This document shows positions 52,411 through 60,212 of a stretch of DNA of 64,000 bases, in pieces (position 1 is the stretch's first letter; each line of letters begins with the position of its first letter). The DNA is from Ornatilinea apprima (GTDB lineage: Bacteria; Chloroflexota; Anaerolineae; Anaerolineales; Anaerolineaceae). The notes beneath the pieces are model-generated. The model did not search any database. It was not told where the DNA came from and saw only the letters and a program-made list of their open reading frames with translations. Made by a program: the position numbers and the translations under genes. Location: positions 62,001-126,000 of the forward strand of contig NZ_LGCL01000019.1 of assembly GCF_001306115.1 (NCBI RefSeq), read 5' to 3'.

Positions 52411-54180
52411 GTGACCAACTCAACCAGCCTCAAGCAAAACATGGACCATTCCAGCGCCTATTCCGACTTTATCCGCGCTCATCGCAAAGCCGGCCTGCAA
52501 TCGATTCTCTCTTCCCTCACTGGCCGCTCCAATGAGCTGCTTGCTTATAACGAAGTACTCGGCAAGCTGCAAACCCAGGGGCAGGTCGACCGCGGTTTGA
52601 AAGAAATCCCCCTGGCGGCGATCATTGGGAGCGTGGGGCGCTATAACGATTTCGACCGCAATTTTCTCCCCCGCCACATCTCCGACCAGAGCCGCTGGTC
52701 TAAAGTCAGAATGGCGATGGAATCCATGGAAGGCGTGCCTCCCATTGACGTGTATCAAATTGGCAACGCGTATTTCGTCAAAGACGGCAACCACCGCGTT
52801 TCGGTGGCCCGCGAATTGGGGCACGAATTCATTGAGGCGTATGTGGTTGAAGTTAGAACCCGTGTGCCCCTCAACGCCGACACTCGCCCGGATGATCTCA
52901 TTCTCAAAGCCGAATATGCCTCCTTTCTCGAAAAAACCGGGGTTGATCGTATTGTCCCTGAGACGGACTTCAACGTTACAGTTCCAGGCGGGTATAACCA
53001 ACTGGCCGAACATATTTCGGTGCATCAATATTTCATGGGTATCGACCTGCAGCGTCCTGTCTCCCTGGAAGAAGCCGTCCGCCACTGGTATGAGACGCTC
53101 TACTCTCCCGTAATCGACGTCATTAAAGGGGAAGGCATCCTGCGTGAATTTCCCAACCGCACCGAGACTGACCTTTACCTCTGGCTGACCCAATACCAGG
53201 CTGAACTGCAAGAAGAACTTGGCTGGCGGGTTGACCAGCAAAAAGCCGCTCTCACCCTGAAAGAACGCTTTAGCAGCGGCTTTCAGAAAACGCGAAGCCG
53301 GATCTGGTCGCGTCTTCGCGCCTGGCTCGTCCCTATGGGTTTCGAAAGCGGCCCGGTGATCGGCGCCTGGCGCAAATCGCAACAAGCCAGGTCACAGGCG
53401 CAACCCGTTTTATTCAGAAATATGCTGCTTTCGCTACAAGACAGCCAGCCCGGTTGGCAGGTCTTGGAACAGGCCATTATTTTAGCCCGTAAGGAAAACG
53501 CGCAAATCTCCGCTTTACACCTGGTGGAAAATGAAACCCAGGTCAACACCCCGCAAACCCAATCGCTCATCGGGCGGTTTAATCAGCGCATGCATGAAGC
53601 CGGTTTGCAAGGCAGCCTGGCAGTTCATCCCGGCACCGCCGCCGCGGTGATCAGTGAGCGCGCGCGTTGGTGCGACATGGTGATCGTCAACCTGGCGCAC
53701 GCCCCGGGCGGGCTGCCTATTGAAAAGATTCGCTCCGGGTTTCACACTTTGCTGCACAAAGTCGGCCAGCCCATCCTGGCCGTTCCCGGGGTGGCGCTTC
53801 CCATGCACAAAGCGCTGCTGGCTTATGATGGCAGCCCTAAAGCCAATGAAGCCCTTTACGTAGCCGCTTACCTGGCGCAAAGATGGAAGCTGGAGCTAAC
53901 CCTTCTTACCGTCTTCAGCGACGATGCTGGCGCCATCCGCAGCGAAGCTCGCGCCCATCAATACGCCATGGACTATCTCACATCACACCATGTTGCTTTC
54001 GTCAACATGCTGTCCGAAGGAGACCCGGCTGAAGGCATTCTCAACACCGCCAGAGATATCCACGCCGATTTAATCATCATGGGGAGTTACGGTTATAACC
54101 CATTGTTGGAGGTTTTTCTGGGCAGCGCCATCGACCAGGTCCTGCAGAGCACCGTCTGCCCAGTACTCATCTGCCGATGA
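52411..54180 (+). CDS. ParB/sulfiredoxin-like domain fused to two universal stress protein domains
   Basis: A 589-residue soluble protein. Residues about 90-150 resemble the ParB/Srx N-domain: PPIDVYQIGNAYFVKDGNHRVSVARELG (DGNHR at 125-129, the nucleotide-phosphate loop). A helical middle section (about 190-320) follows, then a first, degenerate Usp domain (about 335-465) and a second Usp domain (about 470-589) with the ATP signature GSYGYNPLLEVFLGSA (G-2x-G-9x-G-S). Only the second should bind ATP. The GTG at 52411 is chosen because AAGGA lies 7-8 nt upstream; an in-frame TTG at 52396 is less likely. It is a single gene, convergent with the TauE gene. A role in stress or nucleotide sensing is inferred. 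Confidence 0.83.
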   Translation: MTNSTSLKQNMDHSSAYSDFIRAHRKAGLQSILSSLTGRSNELLAYNEVLGKLQTQGQVDRGLKEIPLAAIIGSVGRYNDFDRNFLPRHISDQSRWSKVRMAMESMEGVPPIDVYQIGNAYFVKDGNHRVSVARELGHEFIEAYVVEVRTRVPLNADTRPDDLILKAEYASFLEKTGVDRIVPETDFNVTVPGGYNQLAEHISVHQYFMGIDLQRPVSLEEAVRHWYETLYSPVIDVIKGEGILREFPNRTETDLYLWLTQYQAELQEELGWRVDQQKAALTLKERFSSGFQKTRSRIWSRLRAWLVPMGFESGPVIGAWRKSQQARSQAQPVLFRNMLLSLQDSQPGWQVLEQAIILARKENAQISALHLVENETQVNTPQTQSLIGRFNQRMHEAGLQGSLAVHPGTAAAVISERARWCDMVIVNLAHAPGGLPIEKIRSGFHTLLHKVGQPILAVPGVALPMHKALLAYDGSPKANEALYVAAYLAQRWKLELTLLTVFSDDAGAIRSEARAHQYAMDYLTSHHVAFVNMLSEGDPAEGILNTARDIHADLIIMGSYGYNPLLEVFLGSAIDQVLQSTVCPVLICR

Positions 54181-54214
54181 CCCATCTTATCGAATCAGGC
54201 CTGGAGAAAAAACC

Positions 54215-54955
54215 CTAAAAGATGGATTGAAGAATGGTGTTGAGGCTCAACCCGATGATCAACAAACCAACCATCGCCATCATGACACGCGGCTTTACCA
54301 CCTGAACCAGCCTCGCTCCCAGCGGCGCGGCCAGCACGCCTCCGGCCGCTAATCCCAGAACCAGATCCCAGCGCAGCTCTTTTAGCAGCGCTACAAAAGT
54401 AACGGCCTGGGCAAACGTAACAAAGAACTCGCTGAGATTAACGGTGCCAATTACTTTACGCGGTTCATTTCCGCGCGCGATCATCGTCGTAGTAACGATG
54501 GGCCCCCATCCCCCTCCGCCGATGGCATCCATCAACCCCCCAATAAAACCTAAAAACGCCAGGCGCGACTCCTTTTCATGGTGCGGTGTATTGCGAATGG
54601 CCCGCAAAACAATTTGTCCGCCCATCAACAACAGATACGCCGAAATGTACGGCTTGATCACCTCGCCATTGAGGTGCGTTAAGATATACGCCCCCAACAC
54701 CCCGCCCAGCACACCAGGAACCGCCAACCGGATCAACCGCTGGCGGACGACATTCCCCAGTTTCCAGTGTGAATAGCCGGAGATGGCTGTGGTGATCACT
54801 TCCGAAAGATGCACACTGGCGCTGGCAGTCGCGGGTAAGATCCCCAGGTTCAGCAAAAAAGAGTTGGCGCTTACCCCGTAAGCCATCCCCAGGCTGCCAT
54901 CGATCATCTGGGCAATAAACCCGACCAAAATGAATCCGATAACCGTCCAATCCAT
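54215..54955 (-). CDS. TauE/SafE family anion permease
   Basis: A 246-residue membrane protein with about eight helices, of the sulfite exporter TauE/SafE family. The family motif is seen twice: DGSLGMAYGVSANSFLLNLG near the N-terminus and DAIGGGGWGPIVTTTMIARG in the middle, each a half of the internal repeat. Members export sulfite, sulfoacetate or similar organo-sulfur anions, or take up sulfate; the substrate is unknown here. It follows the YjjX-type gene by 55 nt on the same strand. Confidence 0.93.
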   Translation of the reverse strand: MDWTVIGFILVGFIAQMIDGSLGMAYGVSANSFLLNLGILPATASASVHLSEVITTAISGYSHWKLGNVVRQRLIRLAVPGVLGGVLGAYILTHLNGEVIKPYISAYLLLMGGQIVLRAIRNTPHHEKESRLAFLGFIGGLMDAIGGGGWGPIVTTTMIARGNEPRKVIGTVNLSEFFVTFAQAVTFVALLKELRWDLVLGLAAGGVLAAPLGARLVQVVKPRVMMAMVGLLIIGLSLNTILQSIF

Positions 54956-55010
54956 ATCTTTCAGCCTTTACCTTGGTTTCATGCCCACGGATCTGTTGAA
55001 GATCAGCTCC

Positions 55011-55544
55011 CTATTTTCCAAACAGCTCGCGGTTGCGAAAAGGAACCAGCGCCAGAATCACAGCATGCTCATATAGTGCCGTGCGGTCAATCACGTCTTG
55101 GGTTAATATGCCAATCGCTCCATTCGACTGTTTGGAGTTGTAACGTTGAAACACCATGTCATCCGCTTTGCCCAATTCCACACCAGAATGCACCAGGTCG
55201 CGGATCACCGATGGCAGTTCAAAAGACCCTGACCGGCTCTTGCCAATCCCATCCGGGGATCGAACCACAACCCAGGCAAAGGCGTGCAGGTCATTCTCGT
55301 GCTCGTACACACCGCCTTCGATACCAACCCAATAATCCGCGTTAGAGATCAGCTCGCGCGCCCGCTGACTGCGATTCAACGCCCCTTGCAAAGTTTCTTC
55401 ATCCGTCATCGGCTGGTCGCTGACCCCTGAAGGCACTTCAAGTGTTTGGATCTCGAAGGTCTCTTCCGTAAACATGCGCTGGAAGCCCTGTAAAACGGCT
55501 TTGGCCTTCACCGGATTTGCAGATGCCATCACGATTTTCTTCAT
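55011..55544 (-). CDS. yjjX: Inosine/xanthosine triphosphatase (YjjX family)
   Basis: House-cleaning NTPase that hydrolyses ITP and XTP and so keeps deaminated purines out of nucleic acids. The 177 residues are the family length. Motifs: the N-terminal ASANPVKAKAVLQGF (SxNPVK), GVSDQPMTDEETLQGALNRS and the central YWVGIEGGV, and GAIGILTQDVIDRTALYEHAV near the C-terminus, all as in YjjX. Metal and substrate residues (Asn9, Glu of EGG) appear intact. A terminator hairpin of the upstream lipoprotein gene lies 79-115 nt before the start. Confidence 0.93.
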   Translation of the reverse strand: MKKIVMASANPVKAKAVLQGFQRMFTEETFEIQTLEVPSGVSDQPMTDEETLQGALNRSQRARELISNADYWVGIEGGVYEHENDLHAFAWVVVRSPDGIGKSRSGSFELPSVIRDLVHSGVELGKADDMVFQRYNSKQSNGAIGILTQDVIDRTALYEHAVILALVPFRNRELFGK

Positions 55545-55623
55545 TTTTCACACCCTGTCACACCAAGATACACAAATTTTACCTGTTTTTGCCTTTATGC
55601 AGCCACCCTGCTACACCTTAAAA

Positions 55624-55659
55624 AACAAATGGCCTCGCCAATCGCGACAGCCATTTGTT
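55624..55659 (-). terminator. Intrinsic terminator after the 55.7-56.7 kb lipoprotein gene
   Basis: Ten-bp stem AACAAATGGC/GCCATTTGTT with a 16-nt loop; on the minus strand it is followed by a T-rich TTTTTTAAGG. It lies 44 nt beyond the lipoprotein stop. Confidence 0.75.
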
Positions 55660-55702
55660 TTGGTAAGTATCTTCAAGAATGCGGGGTAAGAAAACTCGCC
55701 GG

Positions 55703-56656
55703 TTACTCCACGCGCAGGCTCTCAATCACCCCATCCAGCGCGTCCAAACCGGGGTTAAAACTTTCATCCGGCTCAGCGCGTAGTTGCTCGCCAATTTCCA
55801 TCAGGTAGCCCAAAAAATTCTCTTCAAACTCAGCCGTGTATTCAAAATCATCGTAGGGTTCCAAAATCGCGTGCGATTCCGGAAAAACCGCCGAAATGTA
55901 ATATTTTCCATCAGTGGTAATCCCCTGAAAGGTGTAGATCATCTGCCCATTCTGAATCGGGTAGGTCGCCTGTTGGAACTGCGTCAGGTAGCGCAGCCCA
56001 TTAACCGAATCCGTGTTGATAAACTCCACTTTGGTGAAAAAGCTCTGTGCCGCGTTGAAAATTGGCAAGAAAGGTAGTCCGTCTGGCCGGCTGGCTCCCA
56101 AACTCTGCCAGCTGATCAGGTCCTTAAGCAGCGTTATTTGCGCCGCGGCTCCGGGATTCACCCGTTGGTATTCTTCCAGCGGATAAACATTGATCAGCGG
56201 GGTCAAAAAATGGTCTGCCAGGCTGTAATTTTGAAATTCAAAAACCCGGTGGTCCACTTCAATGAGAAAATAAGGGTCGTCCGCGTTGGGTGGCGGCGCG
56301 TCATAAATGCTTGCCGCAACATCACTGGCCAGCCATGCCGGGTACTCAAAGTAAACTCCATTCACGTTGTTCACCCGTTTGGTTTCGTCCGCGGTAGGCA
56401 CCTCAGCCGGAGCGCTGGTGGGCGGCGCTGCTGGTTCCGCCGGAGCTGCTGGAACCGCCATCGCGGTTTGCGTTGCCGCCAGCTGGTCGGCCTGGATCGA
56501 CAGCTGCGTGGCTTGCAGCGCCAGCTGTGTTTTCTGCAGGTCCACTTCACTGTCGCCAGTATCGGCAGGCGCCAGGCCCGATAGGCTGCAAGCCATCATC
56601 ACCAGCCCGCATACCAGACCACCAATCATCCATTTCAATGTGTTATGGTTTCTCAT
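55703..56656 (-). CDS. Lipoprotein with Gln-rich stalk, unknown function
   Basis: A 317-residue predicted lipoprotein. The signal peptide ends in VMMAC (Cys about residue 23). A short coiled-coil-like segment follows with repeated LQATQLSIQADQLAATQ, then an Ala/Pro linker, then a globular part (residues about 95-315) with VYFEYPAWLAS, FLIEVDHRVFEF and YYISAVFPESHA, which I do not recognise as a named domain. Lipoproteins with such TQ-rich stalks are frequent in Anaerolineae. I start at the ATG at 56656, preceded by AAGGAT, and not at 56701, because the lipoprotein signal begins here. Confidence 0.8.
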   Translation of the reverse strand: MRNHNTLKWMIGGLVCGLVMMACSLSGLAPADTGDSEVDLQKTQLALQATQLSIQADQLAATQTAMAVPAAPAEPAAPPTSAPAEVPTADETKRVNNVNGVYFEYPAWLASDVAASIYDAPPPNADDPYFLIEVDHRVFEFQNYSLADHFLTPLINVYPLEEYQRVNPGAAAQITLLKDLISWQSLGASRPDGLPFLPIFNAAQSFFTKVEFINTDSVNGLRYLTQFQQATYPIQNGQMIYTFQGITTDGKYYISAVFPESHAILEPYDDFEYTAEFEENFLGYLMEIGEQLRAEPDESFNPGLDALDGVIESLRVE

Positions 56657-56855
56657 CGTCTTATCCTTAATCTCCATATCTGTGATTCGCCTGGGAGGCA
56701 ATCGCGCATTAACCAGACGGTAATTAAGGAACCTGCGCCTTCCTCCCCTCTTGCTATAATTCTAATCCTGCATCCAATTATTCGCTCTACCTTCAAAATC
56801 AAATCCAGGTAGAATATTCATATCGGTTGCCGGTTGTTGAGAAATGAGTTAAAAG

Positions 56856-58016
56856 ATGACCGCTGAAATTCATCCCATTAAAATCATCCAGTCCGCCTTC
56901 CCCGGCATACAAGATTCATTGGCGCAAGAATTGGTCGAGGCCGGCAAAGAAATCCAGGTTGCCCCGCAAACGGTCATCTGCCGCGAAGGCGCGGTCGAGA
57001 ACACTTTCTATATCATCCTCAACGGAGAAGTGCGTGTGACCAAGCTGATCAACGAAGCAGAAAACCGTCTTCTCACCCACCTGCGCCCCGGCGATTTTTT
57101 TGGTGAAATGGCCATCATCCACAATGCCCCGCGCGCGGCCACCGTTACCGCTGTTCAACCCACCACCCTGCTGGAAATCAGCAGTCAGGTCTTCTCTGAC
57201 CTGATTGAGCGTAGCAGCAGCATGTCACTTGCTATGGTTCGCGCGGTCAGCAACCGCCTGCGCGACAATGATGAAATGGCCATCGAAGACCTGCGCCAGA
57301 AAACGCGCGAGTTGGCCCACGCCTACCAGCAGTTAGCCGAACAGGAAAAGGCTCGCAGTCAGTTTCTCACCACCATTGCCCACGAGCTGCGCACGCCGCT
57401 GATGGCCGCCGCGGGTTTTCTCCAGGTCGTGCGTACCGGGCAGTTGCAGGGTGATTCACTTAATTCCGCTCTTGAGACCATCTCATCCAACCTCCAGCAG
57501 ATCATGAACCTGACCAACGACATTCTTTTCTTGCAGGAGATGGACCTGATTCTAGCTGAATTTCAGCTCACCGACGTGACCGCGCTTCTGCATACCTGCG
57601 TGGAAAAGCTGCGCCTGCCTACCACAAAATCGCCCATCACCATTCACTTCAATCTTCCCACCGGCCTGCCGCGCGTCCCGGCCGACCCCAAAAGCCTGGA
57701 GCGCTCACTTTCCGCCGTGCTCGACAATGCGGTTAAGTTCAGCCCCGAGGGTGGCGTGATTGAAATCAGCGCCAGCTTCGACGCGCAGACCCTCTCCATT
57801 CAAATCACTGATCACGGGGTCGGCATCCCTGCCGAAGCCCTTCCTCACATTTTTGACCGTTTCTTCCACCTCGATCAGGCTGGCAACCACCTTTTCCGCG
57901 GTGTTGGCCTGGGCCTTTCAATTGCCCGCCAGGTGATCGAACAGCATCACGGGAACATCCAGGTGCAAAGTCCTCTCGGCCTGGGCAGCACCTTCACCAT
58001 CACCCTTCCACGCTGA
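56856..58016 (+). CDS. Sensor histidine kinase with N-terminal cyclic-nucleotide-binding domain
   Basis: A 386-residue soluble kinase. Residues about 15-135 form a CRP-type cNMP-binding domain (VICREGAVENTFYIILNGEVRVTK, then the phosphate-binding cassette PGDFFGEMAIIHNAPRAATVTA). A short coiled coil (about 145-168) links it to HisKA with His176 (TIAHELRTPL) and HATPase_c (N box SAVLDNAVKFS, G1 DHGVGIP, G2 GVGLGLSIA). The cassette has the GE and RAATV positions of cAMP-binding proteins, so nucleotide control of the kinase is plausible. There is no membrane segment and no receiver domain; the partner regulator is not in the window. A TATAAT at 56755-56760 may drive it. Confidence 0.92.
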   Translation: MTAEIHPIKIIQSAFPGIQDSLAQELVEAGKEIQVAPQTVICREGAVENTFYIILNGEVRVTKLINEAENRLLTHLRPGDFFGEMAIIHNAPRAATVTAVQPTTLLEISSQVFSDLIERSSSMSLAMVRAVSNRLRDNDEMAIEDLRQKTRELAHAYQQLAEQEKARSQFLTTIAHELRTPLMAAAGFLQVVRTGQLQGDSLNSALETISSNLQQIMNLTNDILFLQEMDLILAEFQLTDVTALLHTCVEKLRLPTTKSPITIHFNLPTGLPRVPADPKSLERSLSAVLDNAVKFSPEGGVIEISASFDAQTLSIQITDHGVGIPAEALPHIFDRFFHLDQAGNHLFRGVGLGLSIARQVIEQHHGNIQVQSPLGLGSTFTITLPR

Positions 58017-58179
58017 AGGCGCGTCAACAGCTTCCACCAACAAACAACAATTCTTTCAGCCAGCGCCTGTTGAAGCAGACAATGCCATCCCTGCCTGCGC
58101 CGTGCGCGGCAGCACCAACCCGCTAGGGCGCTCTATTCCTTGCTTTCTCCTTACATTTATGAAAAGAAAATGAAACGGC

Positions 58180-58208
58180 TTGCAATTAACCTTCGATTCG
58201 TTTATACT
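58180..58208 (+). promoter_or_regulatory. Promoter of the mraZ (division and cell wall) cluster
   Basis: TTGCAA, exactly 17 nt, TATACT. Transcription should begin near 58215, so the MraZ repeats lie at the start of the transcript and directly downstream of the -10. Elsewhere in the 274-nt gap between the kinase and mraZ I see nothing convincing. Confidence 0.75.
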
Positions 58209-58217
58209 GTGCATAAA

Positions 58218-58243
58218 AGTGGTAGAAAGTGGGAGAAAGTGGA
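58218..58243 (+). promoter_or_regulatory. MraZ operator (three GTGG repeats, 10-bp period)
   Basis: AGTGGT, AGTGGG and AGTGGA begin at 58218, 58228 and 58238, separated by AGAA. MraZ is known from E. coli, Mycoplasma and others to bind direct TGGG/GTGG-type repeats with a 10-bp period upstream of its own gene, so this is an autoregulatory site. Confidence 0.82.
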
Positions 58244-58290
58244 GCGCCGGATCATTCCGGCGTTTGCCAGTTATACCAGGGGTAGAACTT

Positions 58291-58734
58291 ATGTTCTTAG
58301 GTCAATACGAGCATTCCATCGACAGCAAAGGCCGGCTCACCATTCCGGCCCGTTTTCGCGACTTGCTGGAAGATGGCGCTTACATCACGCTGGGGTTCGA
58401 CAGCAGCTTGATGGTGATGACCTCTGATTATTTTAACCGCATGGTGCAAAAGATCAACGCCATGAACATGGCCGACCCCACCTCCCGCCAGTTCCGCCGC
58501 TTCATTTTCTCCAAGGCCGACCACCAGGAGATCGACCGCGCCGGGCGCATTCTCATCCAGCAGTTTCTTCGTGATGCGGTAGGCCTGCAAGACACGGTCA
58601 TTGTCGTTGGCGTGGGCGAGTATGTTGAAATCTGGACGCCGGAAGCATGGAACCGGCAAAATGAAGCCCTGCTAAATGCCGAAGAGACAGCGGAACGCTT
58701 TGCCTCTCTCGACCTTACTGTGAGCCGGCCATGA
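58291..58734 (+). CDS. mraZ: Transcriptional regulator MraZ
   Basis: DNA-binding regulator of the division and cell-wall cluster; a ring-forming AbrB-fold protein of 147 residues. Both SpoVT/MraZ half-motifs are present: FLGQYEHSIDSKGRLTIPARFRD at the N-terminus (with DxKGRLxxP) and DHQEIDRAGRILIQQFLRDAV in the second half (DxxGRIxxP-like). The ATG at 58291 is chosen because AGGGGT lies upstream and the family starts here; the longer frame from 58180 reads through the promoter and operator. Its stop overlaps the rsmH start (ATGA). Confidence 0.95.
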   Translation: MFLGQYEHSIDSKGRLTIPARFRDLLEDGAYITLGFDSSLMVMTSDYFNRMVQKINAMNMADPTSRQFRRFIFSKADHQEIDRAGRILIQQFLRDAVGLQDTVIVVGVGEYVEIWTPEAWNRQNEALLNAEETAERFASLDLTVSRP

Positions 58735-59672
58735 ACGCGCCCATTCCAGGCGATTCGTCGCCGCACTTACCTGTACTTTACCAGGAAGTCATCCAGGCCC
58801 TGCAGCCGGTGAACCGTGGACGATATCTCGACGCCACATTGGGGGCAGGCGGACACTCCTGGGGGATACTGACCGCGTCCAGCCCTGCCGGAGAAGTACT
58901 CGGACTGGATCTAGACCCCCAGGCGCTGGCCATCGCGAGCCAGCGCTTGTCCGTTTTCGGATCGCGCGCGCATCTGGTTCAGGCATCCTATGTAACTCTG
59001 CTCGACCAGATTCACGCCCTGGGCTGGCAGACAGTGGATGGCATTGTCATCGATCTGGGCGTGTCTTCCATGCAGGTGGATACGCCCGAGCGCGGCTTCT
59101 CGTTCCTGGCTGACGGCCCGCTGGATATGCGCTTCAGCCCAACCCAGCCCGCCACCGCCGCCGACCTGGTTAACCATCTCTCCGAGCAGGACCTTTCGGA
59201 GATCATTTGGAAGTACGGTGAAGAGCGCCATGCCCGGCGTGTGGCGCGCGCCATTGTGGAAAACCGTCCATTTTCCACCACCGCGCAGCTGGCCGCGCTG
59301 ATCGCCAAAACACTTAAAGGTCAGCACGAACGCATTCACCCGGCCACGCGCACCTTTCAGGCTTTGCGCATCGCCGTGAATCAGGAGCTCCAGGCGCTGG
59401 AAGACTTTCTGCCGCGGGCGTTACAGGCACTCCATCCGGGCGGACGCTTGGCGGTCATATCGTTTCATTCGCTGGAAGACCGCATCGTCAAGCAGGTCTT
59501 CAAGCGCGAAAGTCAGGACTGCATCTGCCCGCCAGAGCAGATCATCTGTACCTGTGGGCATAAAGCTCAAATCCGACTCATCACCCGCCGTCCGCTGATG
59601 GCCGGTGAAGATGAAATTCAGAACAATCCGCGCGCGCGCAGCGCTCGCTTAAGGATCGCAGAGAAGATATAA
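58731..59672 (+). CDS. rsmH: 16S rRNA (cytosine(1402)-N(4))-methyltransferase RsmH
   Basis: Methylates N4 of C1402 in 16S rRNA, using SAM. It has 313 residues, the usual size. Motifs: HLPVLYQEV at the N-terminus, the SAM site DATLGAGGHSWGIL (about residue 34), DLGVSSMQVD, the MRF(S)PTQPATA segment and FHSLEDRIVKQVF near the C-terminus. It overlaps mraZ by four bases and has the gene name mraW in older usage. A sigma-54-like element and a palindrome lie between its stop and the ftsL-like gene. Confidence 0.96.
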   Translation: MNAPIPGDSSPHLPVLYQEVIQALQPVNRGRYLDATLGAGGHSWGILTASSPAGEVLGLDLDPQALAIASQRLSVFGSRAHLVQASYVTLLDQIHALGWQTVDGIVIDLGVSSMQVDTPERGFSFLADGPLDMRFSPTQPATAADLVNHLSEQDLSEIIWKYGEERHARRVARAIVENRPFSTTAQLAALIAKTLKGQHERIHPATRTFQALRIAVNQELQALEDFLPRALQALHPGGRLAVISFHSLEDRIVKQVFKRESQDCICPPEQIICTCGHKAQIRLITRRPLMAGEDEIQNNPRARSARLRIAEKI

Positions 59673-59690
59673 TTGGCACGCTTTTTGCAT
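59673..59690 (+). promoter_or_regulatory. Sigma-54-type -24/-12 promoter-like element
   Basis: TTGGCACGCTTTTTGCAT matches the consensus TGGCACG-N4-TTGC(A/T), with GG at 59675-59676 and GC at 59687-59688 separated by exactly 10 nt. It starts at the first base after the rsmH stop codon, and a 7-bp palindrome (TGGGTAA-C-TTACCCA) follows at 59697-59711. No rpoN or enhancer-binding protein is in the window, and many Chloroflexota lack sigma-54, so it may be chance. Confidence 0.35.
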
Positions 59691-59735
59691 GTTTTTTGGG
59701 TAACTTACCCATATCAATAAAGGCGAAATTAGGAA

Positions 59736-60212
59736 ATGGCTCAACAACTTATCCAGGCATACAAACAGGCTCCCTGGCGCGTCCAAATTCAACGGATCGG
59801 CGTCTTTATGCTGATTCTGGTAGTTGCGCTGGTTATTGCGGGCTTGTATTTGTATGTCAGTGCCCAATCGGCGCAGGCTGCCATTGAGCTGCGAAACTTA
59901 AAGAACGACATAGCCATTTCTCAGCACAACGCATCAGACCTCTCTACCCAACTGGCCAACATCACCTCGGCTGAAGCCATGCAGCAGCGCGCCTCAGAAA
60001 TGGGTTTTGTCCCTTACCGCTCCGAAGAAGCCAGCTATCTCATCATCCCTGGCTATTACGGGCGCAAGCCGGCCATTGCCGCCCCGGCACCCGGCCGTCA
60101 GCCCCTTCCGCAACCGCTGGTCAAACCCGCCTACTCGCAGTCACTCTGGGACTGGATGACCGAATCCTATCAGATGTGGACGGAACCGCCAGCCATCGGA
60201 GGCGTCCAATGA
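59736..60212 (+). CDS. ftsL: FtsL/DivIC-like septum formation protein
   Basis: A 158-residue bitopic membrane protein by position and shape: a short basic cytoplasmic N-terminus, one membrane helix (residues about 22-44, GVFMLILVVALVIAGLYLYVS), then a coiled coil (about 50-85, ELRNLKNDIAISQHNASDLSTQL) and the family-like ITSAEAMQQRASEMGFVP motif. The last 60 residues are a Pro-rich tail. In the divisome FtsL-like proteins pair with DivIC/FtsB and activate the FtsWI synthase. Family similarity is weak, as usual for FtsL; location between rsmH and a class B PBP makes the call likely. Confidence 0.8.
   Translation: MAQQLIQAYKQAPWRVQIQRIGVFMLILVVALVIAGLYLYVSAQSAQAAIELRNLKNDIAISQHNASDLSTQLANITSAEAMQQRASEMGFVPYRSEEASYLIIPGYYGRKPAIAAPAPGRQPLPQPLVKPAYSQSLWDWMTESYQMWTEPPAIGGVQ

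Noticed and set aside
52420..53385. 321-codon minus-strand frame opposite the ParB-Usp gene, and similar ones opposite yifB (36955-37671) and the SLT-like gene (39321-40136)
   Set aside because: The plus-strand products have clear domains; the antisense frames are explained by GC-rich codon use.
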